Shown: positions 13,981 through 23,589, counted from the first letter of the stretch. The stretch: 64,000 bases of DNA from Neobacillus driksii (GCF_013409995.1 NZ_JACCBX010000003.1:186001-250000); one strand, 5' to 3'. The notes: generated by a model not told the origin, from the letters alone. Program-made: numbers and translations.

Positions 13981-16791
13981 TTATAACCATTTGTATATTA
14001 TTTCTACCAGCTCATCGATATTTCCCTTTTTCATCGGTACATCTGGTATAGATTTTAGAAAAGCCTTACCGTATTTCGTAGTAGTAATCCTCTTATCAAA
14101 AACCAACATAATTCCACGATCTTTTTCAGTACGAATTAAACGTCCAAAGCCCTGTTTAAATCTGAGAATCGCTTCTGGTAATGAATACTCCGTAAAGGCA
14201 TTACCACCCCTTTGTTTGATTACTTGACACTTTGCTTCTGTCAGGGGTTCGTCAGGCGGACTAAATGGCAACCTGACAATTACCAAGCAGGATAAATCCT
14301 CTCCAGGGATATCTACACCTTCCCAGAAGCTGCTTGTTCCCAGCAAAATGGCTTTATCATACCTTTGGAAATTCCTAGTTAGTCTTGATCGGCTGCCACT
14401 GGTAATCCCTTGAGCAATCATCGCAAAGTCATTGAGGAATCCACTTTCTTTAATAAGCTCATAGGTTTTCTTTAACATGTCGTGAGCCGTGAAGAGAATC
14501 AACATTCTTCCTTTTGTTGCTTCAGCAATTGTTATAATATGCTCGGTAATGGCAATCACGTAATCTTCTAGACTTGTTGCATTTACTTCTGGCAAATCAT
14601 CAGGAATTAAAAGCTGAACCTGATTTTTATAATCGAAAGGAGACGGGATGACCATTGTCAAAGTGTTGTCTTTCACAAGTCCGATTTCGTTTATAACGTA
14701 ATCAAATGAATGATTAACAGTTAGAGTGGCCGAAGTTAACACAACTCCCCTTTTAATGTTAAAAAACCTCTCTTTTAGCGAAGCTGATACAAACGCAGGC
14801 TGGGCATAGAAGGTCGTTACATTCTGTTGTGAACGGAAGTCTATTTCTATCCACTTAACATCATCGGACTTTTTAATAAAGCAATCTTGCACGGTCAATC
14901 TCAGTTCCTCTAGTTCATTTCTAAAGGATATAATTTCCTCCAGTTTTCCTTTTTGCTTACTCGTTAGTGCTCCATTACTTTTCTTTATCAGCTCTAAACA
15001 ATGTGTTATCGCTGTTTGGAGGTCTTTCAAAAGAAAGGCGAAACGCTCGGCACTATGGACCAGCGCATTTCTTTCTTTACCGCCATCGTTATGTGTGAAA
15101 CGTACCTTCGCTCGGTTTATGCCCCTTCTTTCTGCAGAATTTGTTTTTGCATATAGGGCAGTCAGTTTAAAAAACTCGTCCATCTCATAGGAAAGATCAG
15201 CGGCAAGTTGATTTATTTTTCCTGTCTCTAGTACTTCTTCCCTGGCAGTTTTTAAAGAATCAAGGATCATTTCGAGCTCATAATATAGCATGCGTTGCTC
15301 ATATTGCCCAAATTGACTTAGAAGCAGGCGAGTTGTTAAGTAGTCTAATGAACGGCCAAAGTATTGACTTGCCACCTTCTCGAAATGATGTCCTTCGTCA
15401 ATGACGGCATAATCAAAATTAGGCAATATGGATGTTTCCGATGAAAGATTACTTAATAACAATGAATGATTGGTAATAATGATGTCCGCACTCTGTGCTT
15501 CGCTTTGGGCCCGTAAATAAAAATCTTTCTCCTGCCAAATTTTATTCATCGAAAAAATGGTTTGTTCATTTTTAATTTTATTCCAAAAAATATTGCCTCC
15601 GCTTGAGAGATTTAACTCATCTCGATCGCCTGTATTGGTTTCTGTCAGCCAAACGAGAATTTGCATTTTAGTTAACGTGGTATCGTAATTGTCATTTTCC
15701 TCTAACAAGGACAGTGCAAATTTCTCCAAGCTAATATAATGATTTCTCCCTTTTAGCAAAACGCACTTTATTTCAAAAGGAAGGATTTTTGCTAATAAAG
15801 GGATTTCTTTGTAAATAATTTGCTCTTGAAGCTGAATCGTATGTGTACTCACTACAATTGGCTGCTTATTCTGCTTTGAGAAATAAGCAACCGGAAGCAG
15901 GTATCCTAGAGATTTTCCAACACCTGTTCCAGCTTCTATCAGAGTATGTTTCCCTGAATGGAAACTACGGTAAACCCCGTCCATCATTTGAAATTGACCT
16001 ATTCTCTTTTCGAAGTTAGTAAAAGCCTTTTTGACCATTACGACTTTTTCATCTTCACTGGATGGATATTGGTCATCTTCCTGATACTGCCTGTTTGTTA
16101 ACATTGAAATGCTGAGAGGTTTTTTCAATGCAAAAGTATGATTGCATATTTCAAGCGATTCCTGCCAACTCACACTTATCTGGTCTAATTCTAAAATAAT
16201 TTCATCTATCAATTGTTGCAAATCGCTTTTTAGCCCTCCTGAAAGCTGCGAAAGCTGACGCAGAGTCAATTCAGGTAATTGAGATAACCGATTTACAAGA
16301 ATTAGAAAAAGCTCTGCCGTTACTTGAGCATCACTATCAGCTTGGTGAGGGCGATCATGTTGCAGGTCCTCTCTAACCGCCAGATCTGACAACTTATAGC
16401 CATCGGCAGTAGGGAATATGATTCTCGCCATTTCAACCGTATCTAAGACTGACCCATAGAAGCCTTCAAATCCTGCTTGAATTAATTCTTCCTGCAAAAA
16501 GGACAAATCAAATAAAACATTATGAGCAACGAAATAAGCACCTTCTAATAACTCGTTAACCTTTGGGGCTATTTCTGTAAATAATGGTGCATCTTTTACC
16601 ATGTTATCCTCTAAGCCTGTTAATTCTTCAATAAAAGCTGGGATTGGCCTTTGGGGATTGACTAAAGATGAGAAGCTTTCCGTGATTTTCCCGTCTTCAA
16701 TAACCACAGCAGCAAATTGGATTATTTTATCCCCTTTTTTAGGGTTATTTCCTGTAGTTTCTAAATCCACCACAACAAATTTATTTATCAT
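13981..16791 (-). CDS. dinG: DinG-family protein: DEDDh exonuclease fused to XPD-like helicase
   Basis: 936 residues. The N-terminal ~170 residues are a DnaQ-like 3'-5' exonuclease (FVVVDLETTGNNP, then FVAHNVLFDLSFL and HQADSDAQVTAELF). The SF2 helicase part has Walker A in EAGTGVGKSLGYLLP, DEGHH as motif II, and the motif VI region QGFGRLIRTEKDRG. The four Fe-S cysteines of E. coli DinG are missing between motifs I and II. This agrees with Firmicute DinG proteins of this fused type, reported in S. aureus to act as an exonuclease rather than a helicase. ATG 16791 is chosen because the upstream GTG at 16803 is part of the GAGGTG ribosome-binding site. Confidence 0.93.
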   Translation of the reverse strand: MINKFVVVDLETTGNNPKKGDKIIQFAAVVIEDGKITESFSSLVNPQRPIPAFIEELTGLEDNMVKDAPLFTEIAPKVNELLEGAYFVAHNVLFDLSFLQEELIQAGFEGFYGSVLDTVEMARIIFPTADGYKLSDLAVREDLQHDRPHQADSDAQVTAELFLILVNRLSQLPELTLRQLSQLSGGLKSDLQQLIDEIILELDQISVSWQESLEICNHTFALKKPLSISMLTNRQYQEDDQYPSSEDEKVVMVKKAFTNFEKRIGQFQMMDGVYRSFHSGKHTLIEAGTGVGKSLGYLLPVAYFSKQNKQPIVVSTHTIQLQEQIIYKEIPLLAKILPFEIKCVLLKGRNHYISLEKFALSLLEENDNYDTTLTKMQILVWLTETNTGDRDELNLSSGGNIFWNKIKNEQTIFSMNKIWQEKDFYLRAQSEAQSADIIITNHSLLLSNLSSETSILPNFDYAVIDEGHHFEKVASQYFGRSLDYLTTRLLLSQFGQYEQRMLYYELEMILDSLKTAREEVLETGKINQLAADLSYEMDEFFKLTALYAKTNSAERRGINRAKVRFTHNDGGKERNALVHSAERFAFLLKDLQTAITHCLELIKKSNGALTSKQKGKLEEIISFRNELEELRLTVQDCFIKKSDDVKWIEIDFRSQQNVTTFYAQPAFVSASLKERFFNIKRGVVLTSATLTVNHSFDYVINEIGLVKDNTLTMVIPSPFDYKNQVQLLIPDDLPEVNATSLEDYVIAITEHIITIAEATKGRMLILFTAHDMLKKTYELIKESGFLNDFAMIAQGITSGSRSRLTRNFQRYDKAILLGTSSFWEGVDIPGEDLSCLVIVRLPFSPPDEPLTEAKCQVIKQRGGNAFTEYSLPEAILRFKQGFGRLIRTEKDRGIMLVFDKRITTTKYGKAFLKSIPDVPMKKGNIDELVEIIYKWL

Positions 16792-16892
16792 TCTATATAA
16801 CACCTCAAACCTTCATTAAAACGGTATCACAAAAAAGCTAAAAGAAAAAGAAAACCTCACGTTATAGTATATAAAATTATCATAAAAAAAGA

Positions 16893-16918
16893 AAAAATCC
16901 CCGGCTAACAGGGATTTC
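16893..16918 (-). terminator. Terminator of panBCD
   Basis: On the minus strand AAATCCC pairs with GGGGATTT across a loop of about 8 bases and is followed by TTTTTTC and another T run. It begins 2 bases after the panD stop and ends the panBCD operon before dinG. Confidence 0.85.
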
Positions 16919-16919
16919 A

Positions 16920-17303
16920 TTACATAATCGTTAATGCTGGTTCAGCATAAATTAGTTCTTTTATTCTGTTATGTTCATCCATAATGGCAACCTTAGGCTG
17001 ATGGCTTTTGACCTTTTCATCCGCTACTAAGCAATAGGAGATGATAATCACAATATCCCCTTTTTGCACAAGCCGTGCTGCGGCACCATTTAAACAAATG
17101 ACACCACTGCCTCTCTCACCTGGGATAATATACGTTTCAAGTCTGGCACCATTATTGTTATTAACAATTTGAACCTTTTCATTTGCAACCATACCAACGG
17201 CATCTAGTAAATCTTCATCTATCGTAATACTGCCAACATAATTTAGATTTGCTTCCGTTACCGTAGCACGGTGGATTTTTCCATTCATCATATGGCGAAA
17301 CAT
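16920..17303 (-). CDS. panD: Aspartate 1-decarboxylase proenzyme
   Basis: Makes beta-alanine from aspartate for pantothenate. At 127 residues it is the normal family size. The self-processing site is Gly24-Ser25 (YVGSITID); Ser25 becomes the pyruvoyl cofactor after cleavage. Lys9 and Tyr58-region residues typical of the family are also present ([26 protein letters not shown]). The start ATG shares one base with the panC stop codon, so translation is coupled. It is the last gene of panBCD. Confidence 0.97.
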   Translation of the reverse strand: MFRHMMNGKIHRATVTEANLNYVGSITIDEDLLDAVGMVANEKVQIVNNNNGARLETYIIPGERGSGVICLNGAAARLVQKGDIVIIISYCLVADEKVKSHQPKVAIMDEHNRIKELIYAEPALTIM

Positions 17304-18172
17304 TATTTTACTCCCCCAATTTCCTTGCTGACCTCTAGGATGATGTTATCTATTAAGCGAACCTTTGAAAATTTAACTGCAATCGCAATGATGCAGGTAC
17401 CCTCTAGATTGTCCAATGCATTTAACTGAGGATACGAATAGATTTCTGCATAATCAATTTGTCCATCGGTTTCTAAAGTAATCATGTCTGAAATTAAATT
17501 CTTTATTGTCCGAGGGTTCCGTTCCCCAGCATCTATGATCTCCTTAGCTGCGGCTAAGCTTTTATATAGAGTTGCAGCTTGACGTCTCTCATCTGGCAAT
17601 AAATTAACGTTGCGAGAGCTTTTGGCAAGGCCATCTTCTTCACGAACAATATCTACAGGAATTAATTGTATCGGAAAGTTGAAATCCGTGATTAGCCCGT
17701 CTACAATAGCCACTTGTTGGGCATCCTTCTTGCCAAAATAAGCTCTTTTGGGCAGCACAATATTAAAAAGATTTGTTAAAACAGTAGCAACGCCATCAAA
17801 ATGGCCAGGTCTAGATTTCCCACATAAAACCTCTGTACGTTCCTGAACGATCACTCTAACTGATGAAGAATGCGGATACATTTCCTCTACTGAAGGATAA
17901 AAAAGGAAGTCTACTCCTTCGCATTCTGCTAAGGATCGATCTCGCTCAAAATCTCTAGGGTAGGCTGAAAAATCCTCTGTCGGACCAAATTGCAATGGAT
18001 TTACAAAGATACTCAACACCACAACGTCATTATCTTCTCTCGCTCTTTTTAATAAAGTTAAATGACCCTCATGTAAAAACCCCATGGTTGGCACAAATCC
18101 GATTGATTTGGATTGAGATTTCAGTTTTATTATTTCAGTTTGCATATCTTGTATTGTGGTAATGACTCTCAT
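17303..18172 (-). CDS. panC: Pantothenate synthetase
   Basis: Joins pantoate and beta-alanine with ATP. 289 residues. The HIGH-like nucleotide motif is in [15 protein letters not shown] and the KMSKS-like motif is [26 protein letters not shown] and YFGKKDAQQ line the pantoate and ATP sites. The gene overlaps panB by 4 bases at its start and panD by 1 base at its end, showing tight coupling. Confidence 0.97.
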   Translation of the reverse strand: MRVITTIQDMQTEIIKLKSQSKSIGFVPTMGFLHEGHLTLLKRAREDNDVVVLSIFVNPLQFGPTEDFSAYPRDFERDRSLAECEGVDFLFYPSVEEMYPHSSSVRVIVQERTEVLCGKSRPGHFDGVATVLTNLFNIVLPKRAYFGKKDAQQVAIVDGLITDFNFPIQLIPVDIVREEDGLAKSSRNVNLLPDERRQAATLYKSLAAAKEIIDAGERNPRTIKNLISDMITLETDGQIDYAEIYSYPQLNALDNLEGTCIIAIAVKFSKVRLIDNIILEVSKEIGGVK

Positions 18173-19011
18173 TTTAATCCTCCGTAAAGCCCGCTGAGCT
18201 CTCTCTCTTTCATTGTATAGGAGTGCTTATCCTCTGGAAATTGCTCCAACTTTACTTCTTTTACGTAGGTTTGAATGGATTCAATAATAAATGGATTTAG
18301 GGAGTAATATTGCTTTACAAACTTAGGCACCCTCTCCACACCATACCCTAAGATATCGTGATAGACGAGTACCTGTCCGTCTACATCCACCCCTGCACCA
18401 ATACCGATTATAGGAATGGTTACATTCTTAGCTACTTCCTCAGCAAGCTGCTTTGGTACACATTCTAGTACAATAGCGAATGCCCCCGCTTCCTCACATT
18501 TTTTTGCGTCATGCAGCAATTTCATTGCATCTTTAGCATCTTTTCCTTGAACTTTATAACCGCCCAATACACCAACAGACTGCGGGGTTAATCCAAGATG
18601 GCCGCAAACTGGAATACCAGCCTGTGTAAGAGCTGCAATTTGGTCAATTACTTCATCTGCTCCCTCTAACTTTACGGCGTGAGCACCCGTCTCTTGAATT
18701 AATCTGCCGGCGTTCAGTAAAGTATCCCGAACGGATAAATGATAGCTTAAGAACGGCATATCAACAACAATAAACGTGTTTTTAGCTCCTCTTTTCACTG
18801 CTTTTGTATGATGAATCATGTCTTCCATCGTCACTGGTACTGTAGAGTCGTATCCAAGTACCACCATACCAAGAGAGTCTCCAACTAAAATTACATCCAC
18901 TCCTGCTTGCTCGGCCTGTTTCGCAGAAGGGTAATCATAAGCAGTAAGCATGACGATTTTTTCCTTGCTTTCTTTCATTTTCAAGAAATCTGTACTTTGC
19001 TTCACCAACAT
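18169..19011 (-). CDS. panB: 3-methyl-2-oxobutanoate hydroxymethyltransferase (ketopantoate hydroxymethyltransferase)
   Basis: First step of pantothenate synthesis: transfer of a hydroxymethyl group from methylene-THF to 2-oxoisovalerate. 280 residues from ATG 19011. The TIM-barrel blocks [37 protein letters not shown] (Mg-binding Asp) and VKLEGADE are present, with catalytic Glu in the VLECVP segment and GIGAG near the end. AGGAGG precedes ATG 19011. The 18 extra upstream codons are leader sequence and are rejected. Transcription starts about 190 bases upstream and passes a structured leader with a terminator. Confidence 0.97.
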   Translation of the reverse strand: MLVKQSTDFLKMKESKEKIVMLTAYDYPSAKQAEQAGVDVILVGDSLGMVVLGYDSTVPVTMEDMIHHTKAVKRGAKNTFIVVDMPFLSYHLSVRDTLLNAGRLIQETGAHAVKLEGADEVIDQIAALTQAGIPVCGHLGLTPQSVGVLGGYKVQGKDAKDAMKLLHDAKKCEEAGAFAIVLECVPKQLAEEVAKNVTIPIIGIGAGVDVDGQVLVYHDILGYGVERVPKFVKQYYSLNPFIIESIQTYVKEVKLEQFPEDKHSYTMKERELSGLYGGLK

Positions 19012-19050
19012 TCCCTCCTTTTTAGTAGGAAGAGGGGCTAAAAAAGAGCA

Positions 19051-19083
19051 AATAAAAAGATCCATCTGAAGGCAGAGGATCTT
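19051..19083 (-). terminator. Intrinsic terminator inside the panB leader
   Basis: On the minus strand AAGATCC-TCTG pairs with CAGA-GGATCTT (one bulged T, CCTT loop), followed by TTTATT and a further T-rich stretch. It stands 40 bases before the panB start codon and downstream of the promoter, where it can act only as an attenuator of panBCD. Confidence 0.75.
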
Positions 19084-19196
19084 GGTACTCTTTTACATGT
19101 TCTATCCCTCTGTCCCGGTCCGTATTACGGATCTAGGCAGAAACCTTTTTTAATTGTAAAAAGCAGTTTCAGGTGCAGCTCGAAAGCGATACCGCC
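19084..19196 (-). promoter_or_regulatory. Structured 5' leader of panBCD (pan-motif-like RNA)
   Basis: The leader contains a stem-loop at 19140-19110: CTG/CAG and CC/GG outer pairs, a TCCGT/ACGGA inner stem with an AAT loop, and unpaired adenosines (19134, 19132, 19113). This resembles the described pan RNA motif, a candidate cis-regulatory RNA found upstream of panB in Bacillus, which carries bulged adenosines. A weaker stem-loop (GCT-TTCG-AGC inside GGT/ACC) lies at about 19192-19170 and may be a tandem copy. CAGAGGGAT (19112-19104) can pair with ATCCTCTG (19080-19073), the 5' arm of the terminator, and shares bases with the first stem. The two folds exclude each other. The ligand and direction of control are unknown. 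Confidence 0.65.
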
Positions 19197-19206
19197 CATT
19201 ATTTGA

Positions 19207-19235
19207 ATTATAAGAAAAAATTCAGAAAACCGCAA
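19207..19235 (-). promoter_or_regulatory. Sigma A promoter of panBCD
   Basis: TTGCGG (19235-19230), 17 bases, then TATAAT (19212-19207) on the minus strand. The -10 is perfect and the -35 matches 4 of 6. The start point would be about 19200, giving a leader of about 190 bases. Confidence 0.85.
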
Positions 19236-19268
19236 GATAATCTTTTCAGTAGGCTGCTTTAAATTGTT

Positions 19269-19520
19269 CTGTTGATTCGCGCTCCACTAAGGAATGCTCC
19301 TTAGAATAGTCTTCGCAGGGACAGGCGGTCTCTGCCTGTCCGGAGGCACTTCGCTTTCCGCGGGCGGTCCGGGGAGCCTGTCTAGCTACAGCGCCTGTGG
19401 GGTCTCCCCGGACCCGTCCTCCCGCAGGACTTTGAATTTCCTTCCTTGAATCCGCCCACGCACGAAGAAAATGCGATAGCATTTTCGAGGAGTCTTCGTG
19501 CCTTCCGCGCAAATCAACAG
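19269..19520. repeat. GC-rich repeat with terminal inverted repeats, copy 1
   Basis: A 252-bp block, much richer in G+C than its surroundings, bounded by CTGTTGATTCGCGC (19269-19282) and GCGCAAATCAACAG (19507-19520). These ends are inverted repeats with one mismatch. Internal hairpins are frequent, for example ACAGGCGG...CCTGT near 19320-19342. A second copy in reverse orientation lies at 48675-48864. No transposase is encoded, and an 88-codon minus-strand frame inside is not a credible gene. It fills the birA-panB gap; no separate birA terminator is visible, so the repeat hairpins may serve as one. Confidence 0.75.
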
Positions 19521-19575
19521 AGTGCTAATATCATAATTTCACGTTAACACAGCCATCCATAATACCTGCTATGCA

Positions 19576-20553
19576 TTATAGTTCTATATCCGCGGAGTAA
19601 ACGTGGTGTGTTTTGCCATGGTCGTCTATCATTATTAAAACTCCATCATCTGTAATGCCTTGTGCGGTACCGGTAATAGAATTAGATAAGGTACGGGCTG
19701 TTATTTTTCTGCCAATGCTTATGGCATAACCTTCCCATAAAAGCTTTATGGGAAGAAAACCTTCTTCTAAATATAGGAGATACAATTTTTCCAGGTTCAT
19801 AAAGATACGCTTGATTAGGTCCGATCGGGATACTTTTTCACCTTTTTCAACGAAAAGTGAGGTGGCTATCTCCTGCAGCTCACTAGGGAAATCTTCTATT
19901 GTTTGATTAACATTGATTCCGATTCCGATAATGACTGAATTGATACGATCTGCTTCTGCTTCAAGTTCTGTTAGTATACCTGTTACCTTTTTCCCTCTTA
20001 TAAGGATGTCATTTGGCCATTTTATTTCCGGCAGTAAATCGGTAAGGTCTTCAATTGCTTGGACAATTGCGACCGCTGCTAACAGGGTTAATTGAGGAGC
20101 CTTTGGCAGTGGGATATTTGGCCTGAGAATTATACTCATCCAAACACCCGTATACTTAGGTGAGTGCCATTTCCGATCCATTCTACCACGCCCTGATACC
20201 TGTTCTTCTGCGATAATAACTGTACCTTCAGGTGCATTATCATAAGCTAATCGGTGTGCTATTTTTTGAGTGGATTCAACGCTTTCCTCATAATGAACGT
20301 TTTTACCGATGAAATTTGTTTTTAGTCCAAGTCTTAATTCATCAGCAGTTATCTTTTCGGGTGTTCTCACAATCCGGTATCCTTTTCGTCGTACAGCTTC
20401 TAATTCGAAACCTTCTTTACGAAGCTCTTCAATATGTTTCCAGACAGCCGTCCTAGAGCAGCCAATCAATTCTGCAATCCGCTGCCCTGATAAGTAGGCT
20501 TCTCCGGCATTTGTGAAGGCATCAAGCAAGTCTTTCCTCAGTTGTGATTGCAC
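19576..20553 (-). CDS. birA: Biotin-protein ligase and biotin operon repressor
   Basis: Biotinylates carboxylases and represses biotin genes as a biotinyl-AMP-bound dimer. 325 residues from GTG 20553, the same length as B. subtilis BirA. The N-terminal winged helix has SGQRIAELIGCSRTAVWKHI and VRRKGYRI. The ligase domain has the biotinyl-AMP loop GRGRMDRKW, KWPNDILI and IGIGINVN, with a C-terminal SH3-like part. GTG 20565 is an alternative start, but AAAGGAG overlaps it. The start lies inside the cca 3' end, a coupled arrangement. Confidence 0.95.
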   Translation of the reverse strand: MQSQLRKDLLDAFTNAGEAYLSGQRIAELIGCSRTAVWKHIEELRKEGFELEAVRRKGYRIVRTPEKITADELRLGLKTNFIGKNVHYEESVESTQKIAHRLAYDNAPEGTVIIAEEQVSGRGRMDRKWHSPKYTGVWMSIILRPNIPLPKAPQLTLLAAVAIVQAIEDLTDLLPEIKWPNDILIRGKKVTGILTELEAEADRINSVIIGIGINVNQTIEDFPSELQEIATSLFVEKGEKVSRSDLIKRIFMNLEKLYLLYLEEGFLPIKLLWEGYAISIGRKITARTLSNSITGTAQGITDDGVLIMIDDHGKTHHVYSADIEL

Positions 20554-21737
20554 TCCATCAGCCACTCCTTTATGATTTTTTTATTATTTACTATTTTACC
20601 AGCTATAATAGCTTGCTCAACCTTAAACAAGAGCTCCTTGACCCATGGTCCGCCGGGTTTGTTAAACCAACGCATCAAGTCATTACCTGTCACGTCCATT
20701 TCTGATCGCTTTTTAATTGGCAGTCCTTCGTACAAGTGTAAATAGTGCGGAATCGTATTTTGATCTTCAATACCCTTTATAACAAGGTAGAGAGTTTCCG
20801 AAGAAACAAAAACATCTTTGCCAGCAGTATATAAACTATACAAGGACCAGCTTGTTTCGAATCTCTGATATAAGTAATGAAGAATTAGCTGAATTTCCCT
20901 GATTTCCTTTAATGGGATTCGCCAGCCTCTGAGAAATTCCTCGATACCACTCTTATCAATTTTCAGACAGTAAATTAACAATGACCACATTTCACGTCGG
21001 TTTAACTTTTCCAGCTTGTACTCAAACATTAATTTAATGTTGTCTTCTTTGTTCGATAAACCTGGTAAATAGGAATAAATATTCGTTTGAAGTATTAGTT
21101 CTAATGCCTGTTTCCGATCTACACCACAAAGTAATTTGTCAAACTCAGCTTGTTTTCGCTCAACCGCTATATTCTCGAGTAGATGTACCAAACAAATCAG
21201 TGCATCTAGCGTTTCCTTTTCAATTTTGAAGGATAACTGACTGACAAAACGCACAGCACGCATGATTCTTAAAGCATCCTCTTGAAACCGCTCAACTGCT
21301 TTTCCAACTGTTCGAATGATTTGGTTCTTAATCGAATTTTCTCCGTTAAACGGGTCAATAAGATTTCCGTCTTTATCCATAGCAATGGCATTCATAGTGA
21401 AATCTCTACGCTGCAGGTCCTCCGTTAGATTTCTAATAAATGCTACTTCTTTTGGTCTGCGGAAATCCTCATATTCTGTTTCACTGCGAAATGTAGTGAT
21501 TTCATATGAATGATCTTGAAAAAGAACTAATACAGTTCCATGCTCAATCCCTATATCCACAGTTTTTGAAAATATTTGCTTTACTTCCTCAGGAGTTGCT
21601 GAGGTAGCGATATCCACGTCATTTATCTCCTTATTTAAAAGGAAATCTCTCACAGAACCCCCGACAAAATAAGCTTCAAACCCGGCGTTCTCCAGTTTTC
21701 TTAAAACTGGTACCGCTGCTATAAAAGACTCTTTCAT
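20538..21737 (-). CDS. cca: CCA tRNA nucleotidyltransferase
   Basis: Adds the 3' CCA end to tRNAs without a template. 399 residues from ATG 21737 (AAGGGTG precedes it). The class II nucleotidyltransferase head has FVGGSVRDFLLNKEINDVDIAT with the catalytic DxD. RRDFTMNAIAMD and EDALRIMRAVRF follow, then helical neck and body domains. It is the normal size and is translationally coupled to birA downstream. Confidence 0.96.
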   Translation of the reverse strand: MKESFIAAVPVLRKLENAGFEAYFVGGSVRDFLLNKEINDVDIATSATPEEVKQIFSKTVDIGIEHGTVLVLFQDHSYEITTFRSETEYEDFRRPKEVAFIRNLTEDLQRRDFTMNAIAMDKDGNLIDPFNGENSIKNQIIRTVGKAVERFQEDALRIMRAVRFVSQLSFKIEKETLDALICLVHLLENIAVERKQAEFDKLLCGVDRKQALELILQTNIYSYLPGLSNKEDNIKLMFEYKLEKLNRREMWSLLIYCLKIDKSGIEEFLRGWRIPLKEIREIQLILHYLYQRFETSWSLYSLYTAGKDVFVSSETLYLVIKGIEDQNTIPHYLHLYEGLPIKKRSEMDVTGNDLMRWFNKPGGPWVKELLFKVEQAIIAGKIVNNKKIIKEWLMECNHN

Positions 21738-21748
21738 ACTATTCACCC

Positions 21749-22876
21749 TTAATTTAAGAGCTTAAAATACAATTGTTCATATTGCGCGACAATTTGTTCG
21801 GCTCTAAATTTTGTGTTAACCACCGCAATTCCGTTAGCAGCAAATTGCTGATGTATATGTGGGTCATTTAATATTTTTATCGCCTTCGTAGAGATATCTT
21901 CAATATCTCCTAATTGACAGATGTATCCTGTCTCTCCATGCTGAATGACTTCAGGCATTCCGCCAACATTCGTCCCAATACAAGGTACGCCGCAGGCCAT
22001 TGCCTCAAGAGCTACCAGCCCAAAGCTTTCTTTTTCTGATAATAATAACTTTAGGTCACTGATTGAATACAATTCATCAAGATTTTCCTGTTTTCCGAGC
22101 AGGTGGACTTTATCCGTTAAACCTAATTTTTTTACTAACCTGCAGACTGGTGTCATTTCAGGACCATCCCCTACTAGCAGCAATTTAGCCGGCATTGCTG
22201 CTGAAATTTTGGCAAATGTCTTTACAACATCCTGAACTCGTTTAACAGGTCGGAAATTCGAAACATGGATAACAACCTTTTCGTTATCTTTAATTCCAAA
22301 TTCTTTCTTTAAATGATTTGCATCTCTTTTTTGATAAATTCTTTCGTCAATAAAATTATAAACGGTTTCGATTTGTTTATCTGGCTGAATTAGTTCATAA
22401 GTCTGCTCGATTAATGACCTCGAAACTGCTGTTACAACATCTGATTTTTCGATGCCAAATTTGATGGCTTCTGTTAGCGATGGATCATAGCCTAATACCG
22501 TGATGTCTGTCCCATGAAGGGTGGTGACAATCTTTACATCCACGTTGGACATTTGTTTTGCCAATATCGCACAAACGGCATGCGGAATCGCATAGTGAAC
22601 ATGAAGAATGTCTAATTTCTCCCTGTTTGCAACCTCTGCCATTTTACTAGCTAAAGCGATGTCATAGGGTGGATATTGAAAAACAGAGTATTGATTTACT
22701 TCAACTTGATGATAAAAAATATTATGATAAATTCGATTAAGTCTAAAAGGAATGCTGGATGAGATAAAATGAATTTCATGTCCCTTCTCAGCCAGCATTT
22801 TTCCCAATTCTGTCGCTACGACTCCTGAGCCCCCAACGGTGGGATAACAGGTAATTCCTATTTTTAATTTCCTCAT
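21749..22876 (-). CDS. bshA: N-acetyl-alpha-D-glucosaminyl L-malate synthase (bacillithiol)
   Basis: First step of bacillithiol synthesis: transfer of GlcNAc from UDP-GlcNAc to L-malate. 375 residues, GT4 glycosyltransferase. The N-terminal glycine-rich loop is [34 protein letters not shown] and the C-terminal donor motif [21 protein letters not shown], with its E-x7-E pattern, are intact. It sits 2 bases from the end of bshB1 in the same operon, which groups the first two bacillithiol enzymes. Confidence 0.95.
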   Translation of the reverse strand: MRKLKIGITCYPTVGGSGVVATELGKMLAEKGHEIHFISSSIPFRLNRIYHNIFYHQVEVNQYSVFQYPPYDIALASKMAEVANREKLDILHVHYAIPHAVCAILAKQMSNVDVKIVTTLHGTDITVLGYDPSLTEAIKFGIEKSDVVTAVSRSLIEQTYELIQPDKQIETVYNFIDERIYQKRDANHLKKEFGIKDNEKVVIHVSNFRPVKRVQDVVKTFAKISAAMPAKLLLVGDGPEMTPVCRLVKKLGLTDKVHLLGKQENLDELYSISDLKLLLSEKESFGLVALEAMACGVPCIGTNVGGMPEVIQHGETGYICQLGDIEDISTKAIKILNDPHIHQQFAANGIAVVNTKFRAEQIVAQYEQLYFKLLN

Positions 22877-22878
22877 TT

Positions 22879-23589
22879 TTAATCTCCAATCAAGTCACGA
22901 TACAAGAGGATTGGCACTTTTGATTTAAAACCTTCTGCGAATTTTACTCCAACTTGTTGACCAAATAATCTTTCCCTTGCTTCTACAGTTTCTATATAAC
23001 CATTTACAAGTGGTGTTTCAACACTGTTTTCTGTTTGTTCAAATTGGCTTTTATATGCCCTTAAAGCAGCTATTTTTTGCTCCATTGTCTCTGAGATATC
23101 GAAGGTGAAGTCTGGCTTATGAAAGCCATTTATCATATAGAAATATACACTTGAAACCTTATGAGGTTCTTCATCACTTTTTGTTAAATACTTTCTTATC
23201 CCAGCAGAAAAGACCGCCTCTTCTACAAGGCGGGCACAGTTCCCGTGATCAGGATGTCTATCTTCAAAATAGGGAGCAAAGACAATTTGCGGCTGGTATC
23301 GTCTAATGACGGAAGCAATTTCTCTAATAAATTCCTCCTTAAGAAGGAGACCCCTGTCTGGTATTCCCAGTGATAATCTCTCTGTCACACCCAATATTTC
23401 AGCCGCTTTCTTTGCTTCCAGTTTCCTTAATTCGATGGTTCCATTTGAAGATAAATCTGCGTCCGTTAAATCACAAATTCCTATCCTTTTTCCATTTGCT
23501 GCAAGTTTCGCGATACTGCCTCCCATGCCAATTTCAACATCATCAGCATGGGCACCAAACGCTAGAATATGTAAGGACTTATCGCTCAT
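22879..23589 (-). CDS. bshB1: Bacillithiol biosynthesis deacetylase BshB1
   Basis: Zinc-dependent deacetylase of GlcNAc-malate, of the LmbE/PIG-L family. 236 residues from ATG 23589. The zinc and catalytic motif is [14 protein letters not shown] (H-x-DD), with the second zinc histidine in [29 protein letters not shown] is the usual family segment. It overlaps the mgsA 3' end by a few bases, and bshA follows. Confidence 0.95.
   Translation of the reverse strand: MSDKSLHILAFGAHADDVEIGMGGSIAKLAANGKRIGICDLTDADLSSNGTIELRKLEAKKAAEILGVTERLSLGIPDRGLLLKEEFIREIASVIRRYQPQIVFAPYFEDRHPDHGNCARLVEEAVFSAGIRKYLTKSDEEPHKVSSVYFYMINGFHKPDFTFDISETMEQKIAALRAYKSQFEQTENSVETPLVNGYIETVEARERLFGQQVGVKFAEGFKSKVPILLYRDLIGD

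Noticed and set aside
19246..19512. 88-codon open frame on the minus strand inside the GC-rich repeat
   Set aside because: It lies wholly within the repeat, is Arg/Ala/Gly-rich low complexity, has no ribosome-binding site, and the homologous block at 48675-48864 does not keep the frame.
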